DNA of 64,000 bases from Clostridia bacterium (lineage in GTDB: Bacteria; Bacillota; Clostridia; Oscillospirales; CAG-272): assembly GCA_017533565.1 (NCBI GenBank), contig JAFXHU010000012.1, forward strand, positions 62,001-126,000, written 5' to 3'. The position numbers and the translations under genes are program-made. Below are positions 47,124 through 55,525 of this stretch, one piece after another. Each line of letters opens with the position of its first letter. Positions within the stretch are counted from its first letter, which is position 1. The notes under the pieces were generated by a model that worked only from the letters and a program-made list of their open reading frames with translations, made no database searches and was not told the DNA's origin.

Positions 47124-47369
47124 TCACTCCACGCTCTTAAGCTCGTTAAGGCAGGCTCTGCAAACCGATTTTCCCTTGAAGCTTTCAAGACCCTCGTCGG
47201 ACAGGCAGAAGGAGCATCTGCCCTTGTCGGGAGTGATAACGATGCTTCCGTCCTCGAGTCTGAATTCGAGGGGGTCGCCGCTATTGATACCGAGCTTGTT
47301 TCTCATAGACTTCGGGATTACTATACGTCCAAGCTCGTCGATACAGCGCGAAACTCCTGTTGCTTTCAT
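47124..47369 (-). CDS. AbrB/SpoVT-type regulator with a C-terminal zinc ribbon
   Basis: 81 residues. The swapped-hairpin DNA-binding domain fills residues 1-50 (SRCIDELGRIVIPKSMRNKL, DPLEFRLEDGSIVITP), matching the AbrB/Abh/SpoVT N-terminus. The C-terminal 30 residues carry two CxxC pairs (Cys 52/55 and 70/73: RCSFC, VCRAC), a probable zinc ribbon in place of the usual C-terminal multimerisation domain. AbrB proteins control growth-phase and sporulation genes; it is divergent from the spoIIIA operon, 119 bp away. Targets unknown. Confidence 0.92.
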   Translation of the reverse strand: MKATGVSRCIDELGRIVIPKSMRNKLGINSGDPLEFRLEDGSIVITPDKGRCSFCLSDEGLESFKGKSVCRACLNELKSVE

Positions 47370-47488
47370 TTTGCATCTCCTTTCTTTGGCGTTTTCGCTT
47401 GAATTTTACCATATTTTGAGAAAAAAGTCAAGAGATTGAGCATAAAAGCATATATTTGATTAAAAGGCTGACCGGGAGGGACAAGGAT

Positions 47489-48364
47489 ATGGGAGAAAAC
47501 GCGGTTTATTCGGTGCTTGGCTATCTTCCAAACGCGATGGAGAGGGAAATTCGCGGAATACTTCGCGGGGCAAGGCTCTCGGTGCGCGAAATACGGCTTC
47601 GCGCCTTTGGCGTGTCCTCGCTCGTGACCGACCTCGGCGGCTTTCCGCTTTACTCGCGGGTGTGTGCCGCGGAGCTTGAAAAAATTACCGAGGGGCTTTG
47701 CCGCGGGTCGGCGTATGCCTATCTTGAATGTATAAAGGCGGGGTATATTCCGCTGTCGCGCGGGGTGCGCGTCGGCATCGTCGGCGAGGCAAGATACAAG
47801 GAGGGGGGACTCGTCGGTATTTCGGCGATTTCCTCGCTTTGCTTTCGTATTCCGTGTGCGGCGTGCGACCTTTGCGGGGAGCTTTACGGCGAATGGCGCG
47901 AGCTTGGCGAGGAAAATTTGCTGATTCTTGCACCTCCGTCGGGAGGAAAGACCACGGCGCTTCGCTCGCTTGCCCGAAAAATCGGTACGGGACGGTCTGC
48001 AAAAAGGGTCGTTGTGATTGACGAAAGGTGTGAATTTGACCCGGAGGATTACGTCGGCGCGTCCGTTGATATACTGCAGGGATACAGGCGGGGCGTCGGC
48101 ACGGAGATTGCCGTGCGCACAATGTCGCCCGAGGTGCTTTTGGTGGACGAGATTACCACTGCGGAGGACGCGGAGGCACTGCGCACCGCCCTCGGGGTCG
48201 GGATACCCGTTATTGCAACCGCACACGGCACTCACCCGCGCTCTCTTTTGCAAAGGGAGCAGCTTGCCTCGCTTATTCGCTCGGGGGCATTCTCCCTGTT
48301 TTGCAGCATAAGGCGGCAGGGGGCGGGCTTTCTGGTGTCAAGGCTTGAAAAAATCGCCGTTTAA
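47489..48364 (+). CDS. spoIIIAA: Stage III sporulation protein AA (ATPase)
   Basis: 291 residues. Secretion-ATPase (GspE/VirB11-like) core: Walker A LAPPSGGKTTALRSLAR, Walker B VLLVDEI, and the IDERCEF segment. SpoIIIAA is thought to power the mother cell-forespore channel built by the other SpoIIIA proteins with SpoIIQ. ATG 47489 (GGGAGGGACAAGG upstream) is preferred; an in-frame TTG at 47456 would add 11 residues. First of eight genes in canonical order. A sigma-E promoter is expected but I could not place one confidently. Confidence 0.95.
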   Translation: MGENAVYSVLGYLPNAMEREIRGILRGARLSVREIRLRAFGVSSLVTDLGGFPLYSRVCAAELEKITEGLCRGSAYAYLECIKAGYIPLSRGVRVGIVGEARYKEGGLVGISAISSLCFRIPCAACDLCGELYGEWRELGEENLLILAPPSGGKTTALRSLARKIGTGRSAKRVVVIDERCEFDPEDYVGASVDILQGYRRGVGTEIAVRTMSPEVLLVDEITTAEDAEALRTALGVGIPVIATAHGTHPRSLLQREQLASLIRSGAFSLFCSIRRQGAGFLVSRLEKIAV

Positions 48365-48428
48365 TTTAACACGGGTGGCGCTCAAATCTCACACGGGTAG
48401 CGCTCAAATTTAACACGGGTGCGCTCTT
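48363..48428 (+). repeat. Three 22-bp tandem units of the AATTTRACACGGG motif
   Basis: Units start at 48363, 48385 and 48407 and read AATTTAACACGGGTGGCGC, AATCTCACACGGGTAGCGC and AATTTAACACGGGTGCGC. They fill most of the unusually long gap between spoIIIAA and spoIIIAB. Confidence 0.85.
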
Positions 48429-48474
48429 TACTGTTAAACGGCGTGGATTTTTTACGAAAACGGGGTGTTAAGCT

Positions 48475-48957
48475 ATGAGGCTATGCGGTGCTGTGCTTTT
48501 GGTTTTTGCCGCGCTGCTGCTCTCCTTTGGGTATAAGAGCTTTGCAAGGGAGGGGGTAAGGCAGGCACAGGCTTTTTTGGAGCTGCTTTCCGGACTGAAG
48601 CGGCATATATCGTTAAGCGGCGCACCCATCGACCGCTTCGTTTCGGAGGGGAAAAATCGGGTGCTGTCGGAGCTTGGCTTTTATCGGGAATACTCAACGC
48701 GCGGCAGTCTTTACGGTGCGTTTTCTGCGGTAAGCTCCCGCCTTGCCGTGCCAAAGGAGATAAAGGGACTGCTTTCGGAGCTGTTTTCCGAGATGGGGCG
48801 CGGGGAGCTTGAAGCCGAGGTAAGGCGCATCGAGGCGGGCGAGGCGGAGCTAAAGGAAATGATTTCGGGATATAAGAAGGAGGCGGAGCATTCGGTGCGA
48901 ATCGTGTCGGTTATGCTTGTTGCGGGTGCGCTCGGGCTTTTTATTATTCTCGTATGA
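48475..48957 (+). CDS. spoIIIAB: Stage III sporulation protein AB
   Basis: 160 residues. An N-terminal membrane helix (GAVLLVFAALLLSFGYKSF), a central helical domain (QAQAFLELLSGLKRHISLSGAPI) and a C-terminal helix (RIVSVMLVAGALGLFIILV). This is the GspF-like partner of SpoIIIAA in the feeding-tube complex. The 110-bp gap from spoIIIAA contains three tandem 22-bp repeats, which is unusual for this normally compact operon. Confidence 0.93.
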   Translation: MRLCGAVLLVFAALLLSFGYKSFAREGVRQAQAFLELLSGLKRHISLSGAPIDRFVSEGKNRVLSELGFYREYSTRGSLYGAFSAVSSRLAVPKEIKGLLSELFSEMGRGELEAEVRRIEAGEAELKEMISGYKKEAEHSVRIVSVMLVAGALGLFIILV

Positions 48958-48971
48958 AAACGGGAGGTTAA

Positions 48972-49166
48972 ATGGAGGTAGAGCTTTTAATAAAGGTTGC
49001 GGGAATAGGAATGATTGTTGCGGTGCTTTGCCAGGTGCTTTCAAAGGCGGGGCGCGACGAGCAGTCAACTCTCCTTTCCATTTCGGGCATAGTGATAATC
49101 CTGCTCATAGTCATCGAAAAGGTGGGCGAGCTTATTTCTATGCTAAAGGAGGTGTTTGGGCTTTGA
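48972..49166 (+). CDS. spoIIIAC: Stage III sporulation protein AC
   Basis: 64 residues with two membrane segments (LLIKVAGIGMIVAVLCQVL and SISGIVIILLIVIEKVGEL), the standard size and layout. Start behind GGGAGGTTAA. Its stop overlaps the TTG start of spoIIIAD. Confidence 0.95.
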   Translation: MEVELLIKVAGIGMIVAVLCQVLSKAGRDEQSTLLSISGIVIILLIVIEKVGELISMLKEVFGL

Positions 49167-49549
49167 CGCTTATCAAGCACGCCGCCCTAGGGCTTTTGGT
49201 TTGTATTCTTTCGCTCCTTTTGCGGGAGGCGGGCTTTCGCGGTGCGCGGCTCGTTTCGCTCGTCGGCACCGTGGCTCTTATGGGGCTTGCGGTTACGGGA
49301 ATGGACGGAATACTCGACGCGCTTTCATTTGACGGGAGGCTGGGCGCGGGGAGCGCGGAGCTTTCGGGAATTTTGAAAATCGTCGGTGCGGGAATAGTCT
49401 TTGGAATAATCACGGATATGGCGCGCGATATGGGGGAGCTTGGGGTGGCTTCGGCGGTGTCCTGCGTGGGGCGTGTCGAGATTTTCGCCCTTTGTATGCC
49501 GTACGTGCTTCGCCTTTTGGAGCTTGCGGCGGAGTATTTTGCGGTATGA
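49163..49549 (+). CDS. spoIIIAD: Stage III sporulation protein AD
   Basis: 128 residues from a TTG at 49163, which overlaps the spoIIIAC stop (TTGA) and follows AAAGGAGGTG at good distance; no in-frame ATG lies nearby. Four membrane segments (for example ALGLLVCILSLLLREAGF and ILKIVGAGIVFGIITD) and the usual length. The frame is open far upstream inside spoIIIAB/AC, but that part is not real. Coupled to spoIIIAE by an ATGA overlap. Confidence 0.93.
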   Translation: MTLIKHAALGLLVCILSLLLREAGFRGARLVSLVGTVALMGLAVTGMDGILDALSFDGRLGAGSAELSGILKIVGAGIVFGIITDMARDMGELGVASAVSCVGRVEIFALCMPYVLRLLELAAEYFAV

Positions 49550-50643
49550 TTTATGTAAACAAACGTTTACGCGCCCTGCTTCTTTTTCTTCTGCTTTTTT
49601 CTCTCTTTTGCATAAGTGCGTCGGCGGAGGGCGGAAGCGATGCGGCAAGGGGCGCAACGGACGAGCTTTTGGAGGATTTTTCGCTGATTATACCGGAGGG
49701 AATGGAGGGTATTCTCGACGACCCGACCGCGGGGGTCGGCTTTGACTCGCTTTTATCGGAGGGGCTGTCGGTGCTTCGTGGAGAAATGCCGTCGGCTTTG
49801 CTGTTTTTGCTCTTTTTGATAGGTGCCGCCGTGCTTATTTCGCTTGTGTCGAGCCTTGGCGAGGCGGCTTCACCCGCGGTCAGGGGCGGTGTTGCCGTTG
49901 CGGTCGGAAGCCTTACCGTTATCCGCCTTTTTCCGCTTTTGACGGCAACCGCAGATGCGGTAAGGGAAATCGGGGAATTTTTCTCGCTTTTTATTCCGAT
50001 TATCGTGGGCGGTGCGGCGCTTGGCGGTGGTGCGGTTGCGACCTCCTCGGGTGCGGGAATGACGCTTACTCTTTCCTTCGTCGGTGGGGCTTGCTCGCTG
50101 ATTTTTCCACTCGTCTGTGCAACTTTAATTCTTGCGGTGATTTCGACGCTTTCGGCGGATTTCGTAACCTCGCCTCTTGACGGCGTGCGAAAAAATCTCG
50201 TGCGCGCCTTCGGCATTTCAACCGCGGCTATCGGCGGACTTTTTTCGCTTCAAACCTCGGTTAGTGCGGCTCGTGACGGTGCAACCGTGCGGGCGCTGCG
50301 GTATGCGGTTGGCAACTCCGTTCCCGTTGTCGGAGGTGCGGTGTCGGGTACTCTTTCCACCCTGGTCGGCGGTCTTGGCTACGCGATGAGCGTGGTCGGC
50401 GGAGGCGGAGTTGCGGTCATTCTTTCGCTCTCGTTATCTCCGCTTTTGAAGCTGCTTTTATACCGCCTCGCCTTTTTTACCGTCGGCATTTTTCTCGATT
50501 GCTTTCCCGCGAGCGAGGGGTCGCGCTGTATCGGTGCGATTGCGGGCGGGCTTGATGCCCTGATTGCCGTTTTTTCGCTTTGCGCCGCGGTGTATCTTCT
50601 TGAAACCGTCGTGGTTATGAAGGGCGTCTTGTCGGTGCTGTAA
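49546..50643 (+). CDS. spoIIIAE: Stage III sporulation protein AE
   Basis: 365 residues. A cleavable signal peptide (ALLLFLLLFSLFCISASA), then multiple membrane helices and the conserved ESFFP-equivalent core region, with GVGFDSLLSEGLSVLRGEMP before the first helix. SpoIIIAE is the polytopic subunit of the SpoIIIA-SpoIIQ channel. The start ATG overlaps the spoIIIAD stop. Confidence 0.95.
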   Translation: MIYVNKRLRALLLFLLLFSLFCISASAEGGSDAARGATDELLEDFSLIIPEGMEGILDDPTAGVGFDSLLSEGLSVLRGEMPSALLFLLFLIGAAVLISLVSSLGEAASPAVRGGVAVAVGSLTVIRLFPLLTATADAVREIGEFFSLFIPIIVGGAALGGGAVATSSGAGMTLTLSFVGGACSLIFPLVCATLILAVISTLSADFVTSPLDGVRKNLVRAFGISTAAIGGLFSLQTSVSAARDGATVRALRYAVGNSVPVVGGAVSGTLSTLVGGLGYAMSVVGGGGVAVILSLSLSPLLKLLLYRLAFFTVGIFLDCFPASEGSRCIGAIAGGLDALIAVFSLCAAVYLLETVVVMKGVLSVL

Positions 50644-50815
50644 CGCGGCAAAGCAAAGGGTGAAAAAATACGCGGCTTCTATGTCGGAGGGCTTGCTTTT
50701 CTCTTTAAAATTTGACACGGGATGCCGCTTTTGACGAATTATACCGAAAAAGCAAGGGCGGTGCGGGAGCTTTTTGCGGTTGAAATCGGGCGACAATTCT
50801 CCCGCGGAGGTGAAA

Positions 50816-51259
50816 ATGGAGCTTTTATACACGCTTATAATTCTCGGTGCTGCCGTCGGTGTGGGGAGCGCGGCTTGTCACGGAGCTATGCGAGGTGCGG
50901 TGCGCGGTGCGCTCGGCGTTTTGCTCGTTTGCTCTATGGTTGCGCCCTTTCTCGGTGCGGTTGCGCGGCTTGAAAATTTGGAGCTTGAGCTACCGAGCGG
51001 GGAGTCGGAAACCGACGGCTTTACCGAGATAACCGCGCTCGCCTTTGCCGACGGGGTAAGGGAGGCGATTTGCGACGAGTTTTCAATCAAAGCCGAAATA
51101 AACGTCATTGTCCGCGGCTTCTCTCCCGCGGAGCTTCGCGCCGACAGCATAACCGTCGTTATTCCCACCTCCGCCGCCCACGTGGATTTCCGCGCGGTGC
51201 GGGAATATACCGAGAAAAGCTTTACACGGGTAGGGGGCTGTGAGGTGGTTTACGGTTAA
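50816..51259 (+). CDS. spoIIIAF: Stage III sporulation protein AF
   Basis: 147 residues. Two N-terminal membrane helices (LLYTLIILGAAVGVGSAA and GALGVLLVCSMVAPFLGAV), then a small ferredoxin-like ring-building domain outside (INVIVRGFSPAELRADSITVVI). ATG 50816 follows GGAGGTGAAA. A 170-bp gap from spoIIIAE holds an AATTTGACACGGG motif (50709) and otherwise nothing I recognise. Confidence 0.9.
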   Translation: MELLYTLIILGAAVGVGSAACHGAMRGAVRGALGVLLVCSMVAPFLGAVARLENLELELPSGESETDGFTEITALAFADGVREAICDEFSIKAEINVIVRGFSPAELRADSITVVIPTSAAHVDFRAVREYTEKSFTRVGGCEVVYG

Positions 51260-51375
51260 TTTGCGACTCGGTGACGAAAAGCGCTTTTAATTATGCGGGG
51301 GATTTATCACTCGTAAAGAAAAAATGTTATGACTCGCAAACGGAGATTGCTTTTGCTTGCGAAAAAGGGGGTGCT

Positions 51376-51726
51376 ATGACTCGCGAAAACGGATTTTTAC
51401 ATTGGATAACGCAAAAAAGGCGTGCGACGGCGATAATTATTGCCGCCGTCCTGCTTGGACTTTTACTTTTGCTTTTGCCGTCGCTTGGGACGAGCGGGGG
51501 GGCGGACGCGGATAGCTGTGACATAGAGGAGCTTTGCTCGTCAATCGACGGGGTCGGGGAGTGCAAAATCCTTCTCTCCTATTCGGAGGACGGAGAAGGC
51601 GTGGTCGCTGTGGCGGTGATTTGCGAGGGAGGGGACAGGCTTGAAATACGGCACAGGCTTACCGAGCTTTTATCCTCGCTTTACGGTATCGGCTACAACA
51701 GGATAAGCGTTGAAAAGCTGCGGTGA
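51376..51726 (+). CDS. spoIIIAG: Stage III sporulation protein AG, short form
   Basis: 116 residues, about half of Bacillus SpoIIIAG (229). One membrane helix (ATAIIIAAVLLGLLLLLLPSL) and the C-terminal ring-building motif (GECKILLSYSEDGEGVVAVAVICEGG and RLTELLSSLYGIGYNRISVEKL) are present; the insertion forming the large beta-barrel in Bacillus is absent. ATG 51376 chosen; the upstream part of the frame (from 51271) repeats an ATGACTCGC block and is not family-like. Confidence 0.88.
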   Translation: MTRENGFLHWITQKRRATAIIIAAVLLGLLLLLLPSLGTSGGADADSCDIEELCSSIDGVGECKILLSYSEDGEGVVAVAVICEGGDRLEIRHRLTELLSSLYGIGYNRISVEKLR

Positions 51727-51818
51727 TTAACAAAAAGGTTGCGCCCGTTTGTCATATTGGGACGGAGGACGGCATACCCTTTAGTAGAGCATTAAAATTA
51801 AAAAAGGAGAACAGCAAA

Positions 51819-52367
51819 ATGAAATTAGAAAAGGTAAAAGGCTTCCTTCGTACTCGCGTGGCAAAGAGCCTTGCGGTATTGCTCGTGGTTGTGCTTATCG
51901 GCGGACTCGTTTACGTAAACTACCGTCTGTTTTACGACCCGACCGATGCGATGGGCTTCGGAAACGGAAATACACAGCCCTCCGACGGCAGCACGCAAAC
52001 GGGAGGCACGCCAAGCGGTGAGGAAAACTACTTTACCGCAACCGCCCTCAACAGACAGCAGTCGCGCGACGAGGCAATCGACGTGCTTCGCATCATAAGC
52101 GAGGACGAGGAGGCAAGCGCGGAGGCAAGGCGCGAGGCGGCGCAAATGATTTCCCAAATTGCCGTCGATATTCAAAACGAGGCGAGCATCGAAACCCTCG
52201 TAAAGGCAAAGGGCTTTGCCGACTGCGTAGCGATAATTTCCGAAAATTCGGTAAGCGTTGTGGTTTCTGCGGAAAGCCTGCTTGCCTCGGATGCGGCGCA
52301 AATTCTTTCTATCGTTTACGACACCACGGGAATATCTCCCGACAAGGTGAGCATTATCAACAGATAA
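51819..52367 (+). CDS. spoIIIAH: Stage III sporulation protein AH
   Basis: 182 residues. One membrane helix (SLAVLLVVVLIGGLVYVNY), a Gly/Thr/Ser linker, then the EscJ/PrgK-like ring-building domain ending SLLASDAAQILSIVYDTTGISPDKVSI, the diagnostic SpoIIIAH/SpoIIQ-interaction region. It forms the mother-cell half of the channel with SpoIIQ. ATG 51819 follows AAGGAGAACAGC; the 32 in-frame codons upstream belong to no known form. Last gene of the operon. Confidence 0.95.
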   Translation: MKLEKVKGFLRTRVAKSLAVLLVVVLIGGLVYVNYRLFYDPTDAMGFGNGNTQPSDGSTQTGGTPSGEENYFTATALNRQQSRDEAIDVLRIISEDEEASAEARREAAQMISQIAVDIQNEASIETLVKAKGFADCVAIISENSVSVVVSAESLLASDAAQILSIVYDTTGISPDKVSIINR

Positions 52368-52383
52368 GAAGGGGCATAGGATA

Positions 52384-52407
52384 AAAGGGGGCGCACGCCT
52401 CCTTTTT
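52384..52407 (+). terminator. Terminator of the spoIIIA operon
   Basis: GGGGGC/GCCTCC stem with one wobble pair, then TTTTT. Confidence 0.6.
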
Positions 52408-52503
52408 CCGCTTTTGCCGCCAAAGGGTGCTTTTTCCCTTGCGTGTGGTGATATTATACTACGGGCGTTGGGGCACGGAGTGCTTTTTCGTCGGAAATGT
52501 TTA

Positions 52504-52532
52504 TTGACTCTACCGCCCGCGTGTGGTAAAAT
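52504..52532 (+). promoter_or_regulatory. Promoter of asd
   Basis: TTGACT (52504-52509), 17-bp spacer, TAAAAT (52527-52532), 43 bp before the start. Confidence 0.8.
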
Positions 52533-52575
52533 ATATGTATTAGAGATTTAATACCCAAGAAAGAAAGGCTATATT

Positions 52576-53658
52576 ATGAAAAAATTGAAGGTTGGAATTA
52601 TCGGCGCGACGGGTATGGTCGGTCAACGCTTTATTATGCTTCTTAACGAGCATCCGTATTTTGAGATTGCCGCGGTTATAGCGGGTCCGCGCTCTGCGGG
52701 ACAAAAGTACGGAAAGGCTGTGCTCGGAAGATGGAAGATGAAGGATGCCTGCCCCGAGGACGTGCTTAATATGACGGTGCTTTCCTCCGATGACGTAAAG
52801 ACGGTTGGCGAGCTTTGCGATTTCGTATTTTGCGCGGTAAGCCTTTCAAAGGAGGAAACGAAGGCGCTCGAGGAAAGATATGCGCGCGCCGAAATCCCCG
52901 TGGTTTCAAACAACTCCGCACACAGGTGGACGCCCGACGTGCCTATGGTTATTCCCGAGGTAAACGATTATCACCTCGAGGTTATAGAGGCGCAAAGACG
53001 CCGACTCGGCACGAAGCGCGGCTTTATCGCGGTAAAGCCCAACTGCTCTATACAGTCCTACGTTCCCGCGCTCACCCCTCTTATGAAATTCGGAATAAAG
53101 GAGGTTGTTGCCACAACCTACCAGGCAATAAGCGGTGCGGGCAAAACCTTCAAGGAATGGCCCGAAATGGTGGATAACCTCATTCCCTATATCGGCGGCG
53201 AGGAGGAAAAGAGCGAGCGCGAGCCGCTTCGCGTTTGGGGAAGCGCCCAAAACGGTGAAATAGTCCCCGCAAGCGCACCCGTTATTACCACGCAGTGCCT
53301 GCGCGTCCCCGTTACCGACGGTCATATGGCGGCGGTATTCGTAAGATTTGAAAGCAAGCCGACGAAGGAGCAAATTCTCGAGGCGTGGCGCGAGTTTAAG
53401 GGAAAGCCGCAGACTCTCGGACTCCCCTCCGCCCCCGAACAGTTTATCACCTATTTCGAGGAGGAGAACCGTCCTCAAACGGGTGTTGACCGCAACCTTT
53501 ACGGCGGAATGGGCGTAAGCGTCGGAAGACTTCGCGAGGACACGGTTTACGATTTTAAATTCGTCGGACTCTCGCACAACACCCTTCGCGGAGCTGCGGG
53601 CGGTGCGGTGCTTATTGCCGAGCTTCTTTACAGGGAAGGCTATCTTACCGAAAGGTAA
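52576..53658 (+). CDS. asd: Aspartate-semialdehyde dehydrogenase, archaeal/fungal-type
   Basis: 360 residues. NADP-binding GIIGATGMVGQRFIMLL at the N-terminus; catalytic cysteine in VKPNCSIQSYVPAL; the substrate His/Arg region is LRVPVTDGHMAAVF. The length and the GAGKTFKEWPEMVDNLIPYIGGEEEKSE segment place it in the archaeal/fungal subgroup rather than the usual bacterial one. It makes aspartate semialdehyde for lysine (including diaminopimelate), methionine and threonine. Start behind AAGAAAGG. Confidence 0.93.
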   Translation: MKKLKVGIIGATGMVGQRFIMLLNEHPYFEIAAVIAGPRSAGQKYGKAVLGRWKMKDACPEDVLNMTVLSSDDVKTVGELCDFVFCAVSLSKEETKALEERYARAEIPVVSNNSAHRWTPDVPMVIPEVNDYHLEVIEAQRRRLGTKRGFIAVKPNCSIQSYVPALTPLMKFGIKEVVATTYQAISGAGKTFKEWPEMVDNLIPYIGGEEEKSEREPLRVWGSAQNGEIVPASAPVITTQCLRVPVTDGHMAAVFVRFESKPTKEQILEAWREFKGKPQTLGLPSAPEQFITYFEEENRPQTGVDRNLYGGMGVSVGRLREDTVYDFKFVGLSHNTLRGAAGGAVLIAELLYREGYLTER

Positions 53659-53790
53659 AATGTTTCCGCGAAACCCCAAAGCCCCGTGCCGAGGCTTGAA
53701 AACGGCATACCCCATTTGCAATCAAAATGCGACACGGGTACGGGGTAAACGGTGAAATGTAAACAAAAGATAACGAAAAGGACGTAACTG

Positions 53791-54681
53791 ATGAACATAT
53801 CGAAATATAAGGCGCTGCTTACCGCGGTGGATATGGGAAGCTTTTCCGCCGCCGCGCAAAAGCTTGGCTACACGCAATCCGGTCTTACCCATATGATGAA
53901 CGCGCTGGAGGACGAGCTTGGTATCTCCATTCTTCAAAGGGGATATTACGGCATAAAGCTTACCCCCGGGGGAGAGAGAATTATACCGAAAATCCGTCAG
54001 CTCGTTATGTGCGAGGACGCCCTTCTCAACGAAATAGAAATGGTAAAATCCTACGGCGACAACGTTATCCGCATAGGTGCGTTTTCAAGCATGGCGGGAA
54101 CGCTTCTTCCACATATAGTGGAAAGATTTAACGCGGAATTTCCCGACGTGACGGTTAATATCCAAACGGGTACGGTCACAGAGCTTTACGGAGGGCTTGA
54201 GGAAAATCGCTTCGACGTCTGCTTCGGCACGAGAAACAACAAGTACGATTTCAAGTGGGTCAGCCTCGGAGAGGACCCGTTTTACGCCATTTTGCCAAAG
54301 GATTATCCCGTAGATAACGAATTTCCGATAAAGGGCTTCAACGGTACGAAGTTCCTTATGCCCGGACTTGGCTTTGACGACGACATCTCCGCCGTGTTCA
54401 ACGAAAACGGGGTAAAGCCCTTCGTTACGCCGACCTACGTCGATGACCCCGCCATTATCTCTATGGTGGAGCATGGACTCGGTATCAGTATGCTCTCGCA
54501 GCTTATCCTTTACAACCGTCAAACCTCGGTAAAGATGCTTCCCGTTGTTCCGAGAGTGTCGCGCTCGCTCGCTCTTTGCGTGACGGAGGATAAGGTTTTA
54601 ACCCTCCCGCTTAAGCGCTTAATCGCGATTGCAAAGGATTTTTCAAAGGAGCTTGCGGAGGGAAAAATCGACTTTGTGTAG
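53791..54681 (+). CDS. LysR-family transcriptional regulator
   Basis: 296 residues. The N-terminal winged HTH (YKALLTAVDMGSFSAAAQKLGYTQSGLTHMM and LGISILQR) is classical for LysR; residues from about 90 form the two-lobed periplasmic-binding-like effector domain (RIGAFSSMAGTLLPHIVERF). Start behind AAAAGGACG. It is 130 bp after asd and may be read with it, but a direct link is not shown. Confidence 0.92.
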   Translation: MNISKYKALLTAVDMGSFSAAAQKLGYTQSGLTHMMNALEDELGISILQRGYYGIKLTPGGERIIPKIRQLVMCEDALLNEIEMVKSYGDNVIRIGAFSSMAGTLLPHIVERFNAEFPDVTVNIQTGTVTELYGGLEENRFDVCFGTRNNKYDFKWVSLGEDPFYAILPKDYPVDNEFPIKGFNGTKFLMPGLGFDDDISAVFNENGVKPFVTPTYVDDPAIISMVEHGLGISMLSQLILYNRQTSVKMLPVVPRVSRSLALCVTEDKVLTLPLKRLIAIAKDFSKELAEGKIDFV

Positions 54682-54724
54682 CTCTTTTGTTTAAAATGAA
54701 TAAAATATATACGATATTTTCGTC

Positions 54725-54767
54725 AGGGGAACGGTGCATAATAGACGCCGTTCCTCTTGACTTTTTA
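54725..54767 (+). terminator. Terminator-like hairpin after the LysR gene
   Basis: AGGGGAACGG pairs with CCGTTCCTCT, followed closely by CTTTTT; the -35 of the next promoter lies in its right side. Confidence 0.55.
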
Positions 54768-54785
54768 ATAAAATAAGGGTATAAT
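54757..54785 (+). promoter_or_regulatory. Promoter of the lipoprotein triplet
   Basis: TTGACT (54757-54762), 17-bp spacer, TATAAT (54780-54785). Confidence 0.85.
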
Positions 54786-54844
54786 ACTTTTAGCATAATA
54801 GCGCACGTATATTCATTTTTTTGAAAGGCTTTTGGGTAATCAAG

Positions 54845-55495
54845 ATGAAAAGAACATTAGGCTTAATTCTCGCGCTCACTCTTGCACTCGGCTGCGTCTT
54901 CTCGCTCACGTCGTGTAAGAAGGAGTCTGCGATTTACGGACTTGCATCCTCCGCGTCCCCGACAAAGACGGTAACTCTTACCGAGTATATCACCGCGGAT
55001 AAGGAATATCACGGCGAGTTTTCAATGGAGGTTGAGGGTAACAACTCAATATTCTACTTTAATTATGAAAGACCTGCTTCCATAGAGGAGGGAAAGGCCG
55101 ACGCGGAGGCGGGAATCACTCCCAACCCCACGAAGGCGTTCGAGGGCTATATTTATTTCAAGGACGGTAAATTCTCCACCGACGGAGATACCTGGGAAAC
55201 CGAGGCTCCCACCTCCGCAAGCTTTAAATTCGACCTCAAGCCCGAGTATCTCACCGGCGCGAGCGTCAACAAGGAGGATACCGAGCTTACCGCGGAGCTT
55301 ACTCCCGAAAATGCGATAAAGGTTCTTGGCACCGACCTCCAGCCGAGCGGTAACGTAAAGCTTACCGTAAAGACCAACGGCGTAAACCTCACCCGCGTGG
55401 TTATAGAGTACAAGACCGCAAACGGTGCTTCGGTACGTATCGATACCACCTACACCTACAACCCCTTGACCCTTGAGTTCCCGAGCGCGGAATAA
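54845..55495 (+). CDS. Lipoprotein A of a three-gene set
   Basis: 216 residues. Type II signal peptide with the lipidated Cys at 24 (SLTSC). The mature part, after a Ser/Thr linker, is beta-rich: EYHGEFSMEVEGNNSIFYFNYE, GYIYFKDGKF, GNVKLTVKTNGVNLTRVVIEY and VRIDTTYTYNP suggest antiparallel strands of a LolA/LppX-like half-barrel. ATG 54845 is chosen for the signal peptide; AAAGG is 16 nt away and a TTG at 54821 is the alternative. Function unknown. Confidence 0.75.
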   Translation: MKRTLGLILALTLALGCVFSLTSCKKESAIYGLASSASPTKTVTLTEYITADKEYHGEFSMEVEGNNSIFYFNYERPASIEEGKADAEAGITPNPTKAFEGYIYFKDGKFSTDGDTWETEAPTSASFKFDLKPEYLTGASVNKEDTELTAELTPENAIKVLGTDLQPSGNVKLTVKTNGVNLTRVVIEYKTANGASVRIDTTYTYNPLTLEFPSAE

Positions 55496-55525
55496 GCGGG
55501 CAGCAAATCGAAAGGAATATATAAT

